Part shown: in pieces, positions 25,762 through 34,215 of the stretch
Layout: the number at the start of each line of letters is the position of its first letter
Numbering within the stretch: the stretch's first letter is position 1
Assembly: GCA_013813435.1 (NCBI GenBank)
Contig: JACCRS010000035.1
Location: 1 to 38,355 of the forward strand
Length of the DNA stretch: 38,355 nucleotides
Reading direction: 5' to 3'
DNA from: Gemmatimonadales bacterium
GTDB taxonomy: Bacteria; Gemmatimonadota; Gemmatimonadetes; Gemmatimonadales; GWC2-71-9
Made by a program: the position numbers and the translations under genes
Notes under the pieces: model-generated
What the model was told of the DNA's origin: nothing
The model's input: the letters and a program-made list of their open reading frames with translations, nothing else
The model's database searches: none

Positions 25762-26600
25762 GGCAGCTCCATTACCAGCTTATAGGCTTCGTTTCTGGGA
25801 AGGCCCAGGGACTGGGTGAGACGCTGCACCACTTCACGGCGGCTCAGCCCCCCCGCCAGCAGCGATGTGGCTTGCTCCACGGCATCTTCGGTTCGATCCG
25901 GTTCCGCGGCAGGCTGACCTGTACCTTGAAGCACAATCGTGAGCTCGCCACGCGGGGGCACTCCTGTATAATAGTCGGCGAGGTCGCCCAGGGTCCCGGT
26001 ACGGATCTCTTCGTGCATCTTTGTCAGCTCGCGCCCAACCACAGCGGTTCTGCCAGGGCCGGCCAGGGGAATGAGCTCCTCCAGCAGCGCCACCAGGCGC
26101 GGCGGAGCCTCAAAGAACACTACGCTCCATTCCTCGGCGGCCGCCCGGCTCAGGAGGCGAGTTCGCTCCCGGCCTTTGCGGGGAATGAAGCCGAGAAAGA
26201 GATAACGGTCGGCCGGCAGCCCCGCCGCGGAGAGGATGGTGGCAACCGCGGATGGACCGGGGATCGGAACCACCGAAATCCCCGAGGCGCGGGCCTCGGC
26301 CACGAGATCGGTTCCCGGATCGCTTACCGACGGCGTCCCTGCATCAGAAACCAGGGCGACATCACGGCCGGATCGCAGGATGTCGAGGATTGTCTCCAGC
26401 CGGTGTTCGACGGAATGGGCATGGAAGCTCAGGAGGGTCGGCCGCGCCTCGAGGTGGGTCAGCAGCCCGCGGGTGCGGCGGGTGTCCTCCGCGGCAACGA
26501 CCGGAACTTTCGACAGCAGCTCCACGGCACGCCTCGACAGGTCACCAAGGTTGCCGAGTGGAGTAGCGACGACGTAAAGGGTGCCGAAGGAGACGGGCAT
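25758..26600 (-). CDS. rsmI: 16S rRNA (cytidine-1402-2'-O)-methyltransferase
   Basis: The 280-residue cytoplasmic enzyme methylates the ribose of C1402 in the 30S decoding centre. It belongs to the tetrapyrrole-methylase fold. Conserved stretches are LYVVATPLGNLGDLSRRA, AAEDTRRTRGLL, LVSDAGTPSVSDPG and PIPGPSAVATILSAAGLP, then FLGFIPRKG. The length is typical. It lies 35 bases after trxA and its stop overlaps the DUF4159 start, which places the envelope genes under the same transcript. Confidence 0.95.
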   Translation of the reverse strand: MPVSFGTLYVVATPLGNLGDLSRRAVELLSKVPVVAAEDTRRTRGLLTHLEARPTLLSFHAHSVEHRLETILDILRSGRDVALVSDAGTPSVSDPGTDLVAEARASGISVVPIPGPSAVATILSAAGLPADRYLFLGFIPRKGRERTRLLSRAAAEEWSVVFFEAPPRLVALLEELIPLAGPGRTAVVGRELTKMHEEIRTGTLGDLADYYTGVPPRGELTIVLQGTGQPAAEPDRTEDAVEQATSLLAGGLSRREVVQRLTQSLGLPRNEAYKLVMELP

Positions 26601-26635
26601 GGTGGATTTGCACCTAGCGCCGCTGCACCTGCCGC

Positions 26636-26974
26636 CTAGCTCAGATGCTGCTTGATCTTCCCTTCGAGGGTCGCCTTCGGCACCGCGCCTACGACGGTGT
26701 CGACGTGCTGCCCGTTTTTGAAGAAGAGGATGCTCGGGATGGAGCGGACGTTGAACCGCATGGCGGTCCGCTGGTTGGCATCGACATCAACCTTGGTCAC
26801 TTTTGCCTTGCCTGCATATTCACCGGCGAGTTGGTCGAGGATCGGCGCCACGATCTGGCAGGGCCCGCACCATGACGCCCAGAAATCCACGAGCACGAGT
26901 CCATTGGCTTGCTCGATCTCCGCGGCAAACGAGGCGTCGCTCACGTGCACGGTCAAAGTATTCGTCGCGCCCAT
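26636..26974 (-). CDS. trxA: Thioredoxin
   Basis: The 112-residue cytoplasmic thioredoxin reduces protein disulphides. The active site WCGPC lies in FWASWCGPCQIVAPIL, followed by KVDVDANQ, the cis-proline region NVRSIPSILFF and the C-terminal GAVPKATLEGKI helix. The ATG has a good Shine-Dalgarno (AGGAG). It is the first gene of the 13.8-kb minus-strand operon and is divergent from the epimerase gene across 61 bases, where the promoters should lie. I could not pick out convincing -35/-10 boxes there. Confidence 0.95.
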   Translation of the reverse strand: MGATNTLTVHVSDASFAAEIEQANGLVLVDFWASWCGPCQIVAPILDQLAGEYAGKAKVTKVDVDANQRTAMRFNVRSIPSILFFKNGQHVDTVVGAVPKATLEGKIKQHLS

Positions 26975-27035
26975 GTTGATTATTCTCCTGTTCCGTTATT
27001 TCGGACTGCTATCCTGAGATTCGCTGGAGGCATCA

Positions 27036-27431
27036 TTGGCTGATCGCCCCCGCATTGCCCACGTTGGAATTGCCGTGCCCGACCTGGAAGCGGCAGTCGC
27101 ATTCTATCGCGATGTCCTTGGCATCGTACCCGGCCCGCCTGAGACCGCCGACGGCGCCACCATCCTGTCACTGCATTTCGGTGATTCAGATGTGGAGTTG
27201 CTCGCTCCGCTTACCACAGCCAGCCCAATAGGGAAATTCCTCGCTAAGCGCGGTCCGGGCATTCACCACATCTGCTACCGGGTCCCCAACCTCGATGCGG
27301 CACTGGAGGCCTGCCGGGTGGCGGGTTACCGCCTGGTGGACGAGATCCCGCGAAGGGGAGCGGCGGGACGCCGGATTGCCTTTGTCCATCCGAAGGCTAC
27401 CGAGGGAATTCTGATCGAACTGACTGACTAG
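27036..27431 (+). CDS. mce: Methylmalonyl-CoA epimerase
   Basis: The 131-residue vicinal-oxygen-chelate protein interconverts (2R)- and (2S)-methylmalonyl-CoA in propionate and odd-chain metabolism. Two VOC modules are visible. IAHVGIAVPDLEAAVAFYRD supplies the first metal histidine, and GIHHICYRVPNLDAAL the second. The end GILIELTD carries the metal glutamate. The start is TTG at 27036 with GGAGG five bases upstream. No mutase gene is in the window. Confidence 0.9.
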   Translation: MADRPRIAHVGIAVPDLEAAVAFYRDVLGIVPGPPETADGATILSLHFGDSDVELLAPLTTASPIGKFLAKRGPGIHHICYRVPNLDAALEACRVAGYRLVDEIPRRGAAGRRIAFVHPKATEGILIELTD

Positions 27432-27456
27432 CTGGTTGAAAGATAACAGCGGCCCT

Positions 27457-27472
27457 CCGGGAAGGTTCCCGG
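27457..27472. other. Stem-loop between convergent genes
   Basis: CCGGGAAGGTTCCCGG is a perfect 16-base palindrome between the epimerase and lipoprotein genes, which face each other. It may act as a weak bidirectional terminator, but no T-run follows on either strand. Confidence 0.35.
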
Positions 27473-27478
27473 CTCGCT

Positions 27479-27946
27479 TCATGGGGCGCTGTCGGCTGCG
27501 GCGCCCTCCTCATCACACGGGCGTGCGGGGTTTCCCGCGGCGGCGAGGTCCACCTGGGTAACAAGCCAGGTGCCGTTAGCGGCCTTTATAGCCACGAATG
27601 GCACGCTCCAGGTGCAGGTGTTCCGCTTGATCTCGACCTGAAGCGCCCTGCGACTCTCGTCCGGCTGAGGCACGTCGGATGTGATGCGGAAAGACTGGTT
27701 TCGAAGATAGGCCTGCATGATAGTCACCCGCCGTTGATAGTCAGGCGGCTGTCTGGTCTTGGAGGCCGGACCGGCGGCGGTACCCCATAGAGATGCCATC
27801 CTATCGATGTTGCTGTCGGCAACCGCCTGCATGAAGCTTCTGACCGCACCGCTCGACGAGCTGGCAGGCTCCGCAGCCGGGGCGCCGGTGCCCCCGCCAC
27901 AGGCGGTCAGGACAAGTACCGTTCCGAGCCACCGTTGCTTGGTCAC
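27479..27946 (-). CDS. Small lipoprotein, NTF2-like
   Basis: This 155-residue protein has a signal ending in the lipobox LTAC, so it is a likely lipoprotein, then a Gly/Pro/Ser linker. From about residue 32 the sequence VRSFMQAVADSNIDRMASLWG, followed by a beta-rich half ending in NGTWLVTQVDL, has the layout of NTF2/SnoaL-like domains. The function is unknown. The start is GTG at 27946 with only a weak ribosome site. It faces the epimerase gene and diverges from pdxJ. Confidence 0.7.
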   Translation of the reverse strand: MTKQRWLGTVLVLTACGGGTGAPAAEPASSSSGAVRSFMQAVADSNIDRMASLWGTAAGPASKTRQPPDYQRRVTIMQAYLRNQSFRITSDVPQPDESRRALQVEIKRNTCTWSVPFVAIKAANGTWLVTQVDLAAAGNPARPCDEEGAAADSAP

Positions 27947-28005
27947 AAGTCTCTCGCTGAGCTAATGTTAGGTTGCGAAGTTAACCGGCACCGGAGCGGT
28001 GAGCA

Positions 28006-28731
28006 ATGACTTCCACTCGGCTCTATATCAACGTCGACCACGTAGCCACCGTGCGCGAGGCACGCCGCACCGACGAGCCTGATCCGGTGGCAGCCGCGTT
28101 GCTGTGCGAGACGGCGGGCGCGGAAGGGATCACCGCCCACCTGCGTGAGGATCGCCGGCACATCCAGGATCTCGACGTGGAACGTCTGAGGGCATCGGTC
28201 CGAGTGCTCAACCTGGAACTTGCCACCAGTCCGGGAGTGGTGGCACTGGCCTGCCGGCTTCGACCATACCAGGCCACCCTGGTGCCGGAGCGGCGGGAGG
28301 AGATCACTACGGAGGGAGGTTTGGACCTCAGCCGGCCCCACCCCATGCTCAGAGAGACGATTCGGAGCCTGGAGGAATCGGGAGCCCGAGTCAGCCTGTT
28401 CATCGACCCGGACCTCAGCACCATCGATGCGGCTAAGGATCTGGGAGTTCCGGCTGTGGAGCTGCACACCGGGCGGTATGCCAACTCCTGGCGTCGGGGG
28501 GTCGCGGCACTGGACGAGCTCCGTCAGGCCGCGAGACACGCGGCCGATATGGGTCTCTTCGTTCATGCGGGACACGGATTGACCTACGCCAACGTGGCTC
28601 CCGTAGCAGCCATTCCAGAGATCGAAGAGCTCAATATAGGCCACAGCGTGGTGAGCCGGTCGATTATGGTGGGGATGAAGGCGGCGGTAAGTGAGATGCG
28701 TGAGGCGATGCAGCTGGGAGCTGGGAGCTAA
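28006..28731 (+). CDS. pdxJ: Pyridoxine 5'-phosphate synthase
   Basis: The 241-residue cytoplasmic TIM-barrel enzyme condenses 1-deoxyxylulose 5-phosphate with 3-amino-2-oxopropyl phosphate in vitamin B6 synthesis. The family start LYINVDHVATVREARRT is clear, then GITAHLREDRRHI, NLELA and VELHTGRYAN. The end has HAGHGLTYANV and IEELNIGHSVVSR. GGAG lies nine bases before the ATG. The last residues (MQLGAGS) and the stop codon are formed by the short-tandem-repeat element that begins at about 28711, so the native C-terminus may have been replaced. Confidence 0.95.
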   Translation: MTSTRLYINVDHVATVREARRTDEPDPVAAALLCETAGAEGITAHLREDRRHIQDLDVERLRASVRVLNLELATSPGVVALACRLRPYQATLVPERREEITTEGGLDLSRPHPMLRETIRSLEESGARVSLFIDPDLSTIDAAKDLGVPAVELHTGRYANSWRRGVAALDELRQAARHAADMGLFVHAGHGLTYANVAPVAAIPEIEELNIGHSVVSRSIMVGMKAAVSEMREAMQLGAGS

Positions 28732-28827
28732 CAGCGTTGATGCAGCGATCCCTGCCGCATACCTTCCAGCCCAAGCTCCAAGCTCCAAGCTCCAAGCTCC
28801 TAGCTCCTGACTCCTTACTCCTGACTT
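28711..28827. repeat. Palindromic short-tandem-repeat element, copy C
   Basis: The left arm repeats AGCTGGG units. The right arm repeats AGCTCCA / AGCTCCT / ACTCCT units, roughly complementary to the left. The core CCTGCCGCATAC at 28751-28762 differs from copy A by one base. It overlaps the pdxJ 3' end and stops just before the next start codon at 28835, leaving no Shine-Dalgarno for that gene. Confidence 0.65.
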
Positions 28828-28834
28828 AACCCGC

Positions 28835-30535
28835 ATGACTACTCCCCTTGGCGCTGCAGACTTCTTTGCCCTCGAGTCCGGGGAGTGTCTGGACCGCCTC
28901 GAGCACCTCGTATCGCAGCCCGACCCGCCGCCTGCCGACGAGTTCCTGCGCAGCGCACGGGTGCTCCGGGGCTCCGCGCTTATGGCTGGCCATACCCAGA
29001 TCGCCCGAGCGGCCGCAGGGTTGGAAGCGCTGGCCCGCGCTCGCCGGGACCACAAACGCGCCTGGGATGCCGCCACCCGCGAGCAGGTGGCCCAAGCGGT
29101 CGAGGAGTTCCGCCTGCTGGTGCGGCGGGTACAGGAGTGGACTGACGCCGACACCGCGCGCGCCCTCCGGTTGGGTAAGAACTTGGAGAGTCTGGCTGGC
29201 CGCTCGGGTACCGACTTCGCCGACCAGCCGGCCGGCAAAACAGAGCGGCCTGAGTTGCATACCGGCGTTCGGGCCTTTGTGGCGCGAGAGGGAGCCTTGA
29301 TCGCGAGCGCGCTGGACCGCGCCGCTCGAGCCCTCCGAGCCACCCCAGGCGACCGCGAGCCGCTCTACAATGTGATCCGCCGCATGCAGTCACTGCGAGG
29401 GCTCGCGGAGTTGGGCGACCTGGTGCCGCTCCCGGAAATTCTCGATGGCATAGAGCTCGCCGTGGGCGACCTAACCCGATTGTTCGCGCCACCTCCGGAT
29501 GTGGACCAGGTCATGGAGTGTGCCGGTCGGGCTCTGACCCGCATCTCGCGCGACGTTGCCGAGCACGGCCGTCCTGACCCCGAAGCCGAGGAGGCCCGCC
29601 GCTTCACCGAGCTCCTGCTGCGAGCGTTTGCCGTCGAGCGGGACGTGGTTTCTATCGAGTCGCTCTATTTCTCCGGCGACCGCGAGCCGCTGACCCAGCC
29701 ATTGGCGCAGCCCCAGTTCACGCCACCCGAGCCCCTCGGCCCGCTCGAACTGGTGAGCCAGGGCGAGCATCTGTGTCAAACGGCTGACCTGATCGCCGGG
29801 TCCCGGTCAGCCATTCAGCGAGATCTCCGGCTCTATCATCTGCTCGGAGTTCTGCGATCTGCCGCCACGCCAAGTCCCGACCCGGTCGCCGGAGCGCTGG
29901 GAATCTTCGCCCGATCGGCGCAAGAGGCACTTGCGGCCGGCGTGGCAAGCCGCGCGGTGGCGGAGCTGGCTGCCCGCCTGCGCGAGGCGGGCGAGCTGCT
30001 GCGTGCAGTGGGAGAAACCGACGACCGCATGCTGATCTCCCGCCGCTTGCTCGATGTGGCGCACCGCCTCGATGGCTTGCGATCAGCCGAGCCCCCACCA
30101 GCTGCGGCCGAACCTCCGATAGTGCCGATTCACTCGCTGGCATACGACACAGAAGAGGGGATCGTGCCGATAGAAAGCCTGGCGCCCGATGGGCCGGTCG
30201 ATGCCGAACCTCCCCCCGGAATGGAAGCAAGCTTTCGTACTTTCGATCTGCTGATTCGCCAGCGCGGATCAGTTCCTCCATCCCTGAACAGCCTGCTGGG
30301 GCAGACGCCGACCCCCGCCGTGGAGGCCCCGGCAGACCGAGGCCCCTCAGCCAGGGAGGAGGAACCGGTGGCTATCCGGACTTTGACATATCGAGGTCAT
30401 GCGGCCCTCGAGCGCGCGGTTACCGTGCGACACCAGATAGCTGCCGAGCTCTCGAAAGAAACCAGCTTGGAATCGTTGCAACCGCTGCTACAGGAGTTGC
30501 TGGACCTGGTGCCGCTGGCGCTTGAGCACTCCTGA
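28835..30535 (+). CDS. Hpt-like protein lacking phospho-histidines
   Basis: The 566-residue, Ala/Arg/Leu-rich helical protein has two segments like Hpt domains of CheA-type proteins. Residues 41-48 read ARVLRGSA where an active Hpt has AHTLKGSA, so His is Arg42. Residues 184-191 read MQSLRGLA, so His is Gln185. A linear motif of the form V-x-I-x-S/T-L recurs four times near residues 271 (VVSIESLYFSG), 429 (IVPIHSLAYDT), 443 (IVPIESLAPDG) and 511 (PVAIRTLTYRG), in a Pro/Glu-rich C-terminal part. No kinase or receiver domain is present. It is probably a cytoplasmic scaffold derived from a two-component protein. The next gene overlaps its end by 14 bases. Confidence 0.72.
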   Translation: MTTPLGAADFFALESGECLDRLEHLVSQPDPPPADEFLRSARVLRGSALMAGHTQIARAAAGLEALARARRDHKRAWDAATREQVAQAVEEFRLLVRRVQEWTDADTARALRLGKNLESLAGRSGTDFADQPAGKTERPELHTGVRAFVAREGALIASALDRAARALRATPGDREPLYNVIRRMQSLRGLAELGDLVPLPEILDGIELAVGDLTRLFAPPPDVDQVMECAGRALTRISRDVAEHGRPDPEAEEARRFTELLLRAFAVERDVVSIESLYFSGDREPLTQPLAQPQFTPPEPLGPLELVSQGEHLCQTADLIAGSRSAIQRDLRLYHLLGVLRSAATPSPDPVAGALGIFARSAQEALAAGVASRAVAELAARLREAGELLRAVGETDDRMLISRRLLDVAHRLDGLRSAEPPPAAAEPPIVPIHSLAYDTEEGIVPIESLAPDGPVDAEPPPGMEASFRTFDLLIRQRGSVPPSLNSLLGQTPTPAVEAPADRGPSAREEEPVAIRTLTYRGHAALERAVTVRHQIAAELSKETSLESLQPLLQELLDLVPLALEHS

Positions 30536-31556
30536 CGCCGGAATCCGGCGGAGCCTCCTCCGACGGAGCCTGCCCGCCATCATCGGCGTTGGGCTTTCGG
30601 TAGGCTTGCTGGCCTGGGCGCTGCACGATGTCAGCCTGTCCGAAGTGCTGCGCCATATCCGGTCGGCTCGACCGGGCCCGCTCACTGTTTCGGTCATTCT
30701 CGCCACAATCACCTTTCCGATTCGACTGGTGCGCTGGCGTCTGTTGCTGAGAGACGAACGGGGTCAGGCACTTGCAGCCGGCCCCCTTTGGCATGCCATT
30801 GCTCTGGGCTTCATGGCCAACAATGTTCTGCCGCTGCGAGCCGGGGAGCTGATCCGCTCCTATACCGCGGCCCGGCTTGCCCCTGCCCGTTTTACCACCG
30901 TGATCTCGTCCGTAGCGGTGGAGCGAATCTTCGACGGGCTCACCGTGGTCTCCCTGCTCACGCTGGCGCTGTTCAGCTCGGATCTGCCCGGCTCGGCAGC
31001 AATCGGCGGCAGATCGGTCGCGCAGCTCGCACGCATTGCCGGCGCCATGGGCCTGGTCGCTTTGTTGGGTGCGGCCATGGTTGTCGCAGCCCCGGAGACG
31101 GCGGAACGCGTCGTGAGACGACTCCTCCCCCATAGCCGATCGGCGGACCGGGTCATCGATCTCATCGAAGGAGTCCGGCAAGGCCTCGGCGTCCTGCGTT
31201 CGCCTGCCCGCTTAACAAAGGTAGTTTTCTGGTCCCTGGTGCTGTGGCTGGTCAATGCCTTCGCCTTTTACGTCGGTTTCGCCGCATTCGATATACCGGT
31301 GAGTTATTCCGGAGCTCTTCTGCTTCAGGGCCTGCTAGTCCTCGGCATCTCCATACCTTCCACCCCCGGCTTCTTCGGTCCCTTCGAAGCCGTCATCGTA
31401 GCTGTGCTTGCCCTCTATGGAGTACCGGGCAGCCTGGCCTTTTCCTATGCCATCGCGTTCCACATCACCACCTTCATTCCGATCACGTTACTGGGGCTCT
31501 GGTCCATGGCGCGGTTACCGGAGGGATACAGCGTCCTGCGTGGGAGCTCTGCATGA
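30522..31556 (+). CDS. LPG-synthase-type (UPF0104) membrane protein
   Basis: The 344-residue inner-membrane protein has about eight hydrophobic segments. Recognisable are IIGVGLSVGLLAWAL, FMANNVLPLRAGELIRSY, SVAVERIFDGLTV and the late SIPSTPGFFGPFEAV. The pattern NxxxPxRAGE and the PS-x-P-G-x-x-G motif define the lysylphosphatidylglycerol-synthase transmembrane family, whose free-standing members include lipid flippase-like proteins. No transferase domain is attached. The start is taken as TTG at 30522; no strong ribosome site is seen, and translation may be coupled to the upstream gene. Its stop overlaps the ispE start (ATGA). Confidence 0.85.
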   Translation: MSTPDAGIRRSLLRRSLPAIIGVGLSVGLLAWALHDVSLSEVLRHIRSARPGPLTVSVILATITFPIRLVRWRLLLRDERGQALAAGPLWHAIALGFMANNVLPLRAGELIRSYTAARLAPARFTTVISSVAVERIFDGLTVVSLLTLALFSSDLPGSAAIGGRSVAQLARIAGAMGLVALLGAAMVVAAPETAERVVRRLLPHSRSADRVIDLIEGVRQGLGVLRSPARLTKVVFWSLVLWLVNAFAFYVGFAAFDIPVSYSGALLLQGLLVLGISIPSTPGFFGPFEAVIVAVLALYGVPGSLAFSYAIAFHITTFIPITLLGLWSMARLPEGYSVLRGSSA

Positions 31557-32458
31557 CGTCGACAGTCGTGACGATTTCGGCGCTGGCTAAAGTCAATCTT
31601 TTCCTCCGGGTGCTCGCCCATGAGGAGAACGGCTACCATGGGATCGAAACTCTTTTTTGCCTCATCGGTCTTGCCGACACCGTGCGGGCCGAGCGACGCG
31701 AGGGACGTGGAGTGACGATCGATGTCTCGGGGGCGGATCTTGGAGTGCCGTCGCAGAATCTGGCACTGCAAGCAGCCGCCGCCGTCCTGGAGGCGGTTGG
31801 ACATGGATTCGCGATCCATTTGACTTTGACAAAGCGCATTCCGGTCCGCGCCGGCCTGGGAGGCGGTTCGAGCGACGCGGCAGCGGCGTTGCACGTCGCC
31901 AACCGCCTGGCCGGTGATGCCGTTCCGCGCCACGAATTGCTTCAGATCGCTGCAAGGCTCGGAAGCGATGTTCCATTCTTTGTCTCTGGAGCTCCACTGG
32001 CGCTGGCATGGAATCGAGGTGAGCGGTTGCTGCGGCTTCCGGCCCTCGCGGCTGCTCCGGCCTTGCTGCTCACTCCACGGGTTTCGGTGGCGACTGGCGA
32101 GGCGTATGGTTGGGTCGACGCGGCAAGGCAATCGGCGGGGCGGCGGGGGGCCGTAGCTCTCGATCTAGATGCCCTATCAGGCTGGGGCGATATAGCGCGC
32201 ATGGCAGGGAACGACTTCGAGTCACCGGTGTTCGGCCGGCATGGCGAAATTCGCACCGCATTCGAGGCGCTGGCTGGCACCCGGCCCCTGCTATGCCGCA
32301 TGAGTGGTTCGGGGTCGACTCTCTTTGCGATCTACCGTTCAGGCCGGGACCGCGATGACGCCGAAATGATGCTCGGCCGGAAGCACGGGGTTGTCACCGC
32401 CCTGGAAACCATGGCTACTCCCGCGCCCGGCGCAGAGGAGATAAGCCCTCCCGCCTGA
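31553..32458 (+). CDS. ispE: 4-diphosphocytidyl-2-C-methyl-D-erythritol kinase
   Basis: The 301-residue GHMP-family kinase phosphorylates CDP-methylerythritol in the MEP isoprenoid pathway. It begins with AKVNLFLRVL, then GYHGIETLF, the ATP-binding PVRAGLGGGSSDAAA, GSDVPFFVSG and the C-terminal CRMSGSGSTLF. The start is the ATG in the ATGA overlap with the membrane-protein stop, preceded by GGGAG. A longer frame to 31244 only re-reads the upstream gene. The lipid-related neighbour upstream is consistent with isoprenoid or envelope supply. Confidence 0.93.
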   Translation: MTSTVVTISALAKVNLFLRVLAHEENGYHGIETLFCLIGLADTVRAERREGRGVTIDVSGADLGVPSQNLALQAAAAVLEAVGHGFAIHLTLTKRIPVRAGLGGGSSDAAAALHVANRLAGDAVPRHELLQIAARLGSDVPFFVSGAPLALAWNRGERLLRLPALAAAPALLLTPRVSVATGEAYGWVDAARQSAGRRGAVALDLDALSGWGDIARMAGNDFESPVFGRHGEIRTAFEALAGTRPLLCRMSGSGSTLFAIYRSGRDRDDAEMMLGRKHGVVTALETMATPAPGAEEISPPA

Positions 32459-32506
32459 TTCGCATCATGCCCGCCATCGAGTCAGGTGGCTTCCGGAGCT
32501 TCCAAT

Positions 32507-34207
32507 TCAGGTGATCTGCAGAATTCTTGCGACCGAGGGTACTCCCTGGGCGTCGAGAACGAATAGCAAGTAGTGGCCCGGAGGCGCCACACTCCCACTC
32601 GCGGGAGCCGTCACAGCCAGGCCTCCGGCGGCTCTTTGGAACGCCAGCTCGAGCAAACGCTGGTTCTGATCGAAGCCGTGAGTCACGGAACCCAGGCGTA
32701 TCAACGTTATCCGAACCACACGGGGTGCATCAGGGGTGGCCAGGAAGAACTGCTGGCCGTAAGCCAGCGAACTGGGGGCATCGTGGATAGAGGGCCGCGG
32801 TCCACGGAACAGGTAGGGAGGTGAGAAGATTTCCGCGTTCAGCTCGCGCGGAAGACCTACGCCGTCGCCACTGCCGCTGTGCAGAATCCGCCCGTCGGGC
32901 AAGAGCAGCGTGGTCGAGTGGTAGACCCGGGTCACCCGGCTGCCGGCCAGGACGCTCCAGGTTTCTGTTCCGGGATACCACACCTCGGCGGCGCGCACTG
33001 CGCCGGCGGGATCGCTGAATCCGGCGGCACTGGTTCCGCCGGTGGCGAGCACACCGCCATCGGGTAGAATCGTGGTGTTGAACTGGCGGCGGGCGTGGCT
33101 CATGGGCTGGGTGTACCGCCACAGGGGGGTGGCAGAGTTGAGGTCGATTATTTCGGCTGTGCTCGTGGGCTTCCCATCGGGAGGATCGCTTCCGCCCACA
33201 ATCATCACCCGCCCAGAGCTGTACATCACCGCCGAGCCATAGTCCCGACGCCCGTAGTTGCTCGGAGCGGCGGGGAGCCAGCGACCTGTCCCCCGAGGAT
33301 CGAGGTAGGCGCTCCGCTGCAGCTCGCCGGCGTAGAACACCAGGCCGTTCGGGGCCAGGAAGGTGCGGGGATAATACGGGAGTGCCCGATCCGCGCCGGA
33401 GAGCGGGCGCCAACCGTCGCCGGTCCAGACCTCAGGGGTTTCTACGGGGATGCTCGTCTCGTCCCGGCCGGCCAGGGTGAGAACCTGGCCATCAGCCAGC
33501 GTGGTATTGGTGGGATACCAGCGACCCCGACTCATCGGTGCCACGGGGGTCCATGCCCGCGACGCAGGGTCGAAAATATTGGCGTCGGGCAAGCCATGTT
33601 CATCGCTGATGTGGCCGCCGGATACCATCAGCCGGCCGTCGGGGAGGAAAGCATGGCCGCTGCAGAACAGCATGGTCGAGCTGGGAGCCACTGTGAATGC
33701 GCCGGTTTGGGGGTGCCACACATGGGGATCCCCTGCTCGGCCCCATGAGAGCACCTCTCCGCTGGGAAGCAAGTGGAGGTGGACTGCCACCACTGGCCAG
33801 CTGAAGCTGTGGGACCATTCTCCTACGCTTGCTTGAGGCTCGGGAGCGGTTGTCGGCTGACAGGCAGTGCCGCCGTTATCGACCGGCGGTATGTCATCAC
33901 CTTGGTAGGAGAGCTGCAGGGTCCCGGTCTGAACGGTTGTGAGTCGGGTTGTGCTGAGGGTACTGTCGCTGGTCCGCGGCAGCAGGAGCAACTCGCCTTG
34001 CTCCGAGGTGCCGATCACCTGATACTGCGCGGTCAGCTCTACGGCACTGCCGCTCTGGAGATCAAAGTCGTTGCCGCAAACGTACGCGGCCGTAATCGGC
34101 GCTGTGACTCTTTCCCCAGGGTCGGTCTTCAGACTTTCGTCACAACCCATAACGACGGGAACTAGCAGAGCCGCCAACAGCTTTCGTAGAGGCGGGTGCG
34201 GCAGCAC
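32507..34207 (-). CDS. Copper radical oxidase (galactose/glyoxal oxidase-like) lipoprotein
   Basis: The 566-residue protein has a signal and lipobox VVMGC (Cys22). A poorly conserved N-terminal region is followed by kelch-type beta-propeller blades and a C-terminal DUF1929 domain. All copper-radical residues can be placed: Cys182 (FCSGH) and Tyr231 (GRWYPT) for the Cys-Tyr cofactor, Tyr429-His430 (RVYHST) and His510 (VTHGFDQNQR). It should oxidise an alcohol or aldehyde with O2, releasing H2O2, outside the cell membrane. The substrate is unknown. Start GTG at 34207 is eight bases after the hybrid-kinase stop, so the two are probably co-transcribed. Confidence 0.87.
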   Translation of the reverse strand: MLPHPPLRKLLAALLVPVVMGCDESLKTDPGERVTAPITAAYVCGNDFDLQSGSAVELTAQYQVIGTSEQGELLLLPRTSDSTLSTTRLTTVQTGTLQLSYQGDDIPPVDNGGTACQPTTAPEPQASVGEWSHSFSWPVVAVHLHLLPSGEVLSWGRAGDPHVWHPQTGAFTVAPSSTMLFCSGHAFLPDGRLMVSGGHISDEHGLPDANIFDPASRAWTPVAPMSRGRWYPTNTTLADGQVLTLAGRDETSIPVETPEVWTGDGWRPLSGADRALPYYPRTFLAPNGLVFYAGELQRSAYLDPRGTGRWLPAAPSNYGRRDYGSAVMYSSGRVMIVGGSDPPDGKPTSTAEIIDLNSATPLWRYTQPMSHARRQFNTTILPDGGVLATGGTSAAGFSDPAGAVRAAEVWYPGTETWSVLAGSRVTRVYHSTTLLLPDGRILHSGSGDGVGLPRELNAEIFSPPYLFRGPRPSIHDAPSSLAYGQQFFLATPDAPRVVRITLIRLGSVTHGFDQNQRLLELAFQRAAGGLAVTAPASGSVAPPGHYLLFVLDAQGVPSVARILQIT

Positions 34208-34215
34208 GCAGAAAG

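Noticed and set aside
31244-32458. 404-residue reading of ispE
   Set aside because: The first 103 residues overlap the membrane-protein gene; the ATG at 31553 gives the normal IspE start with a ribosome site.
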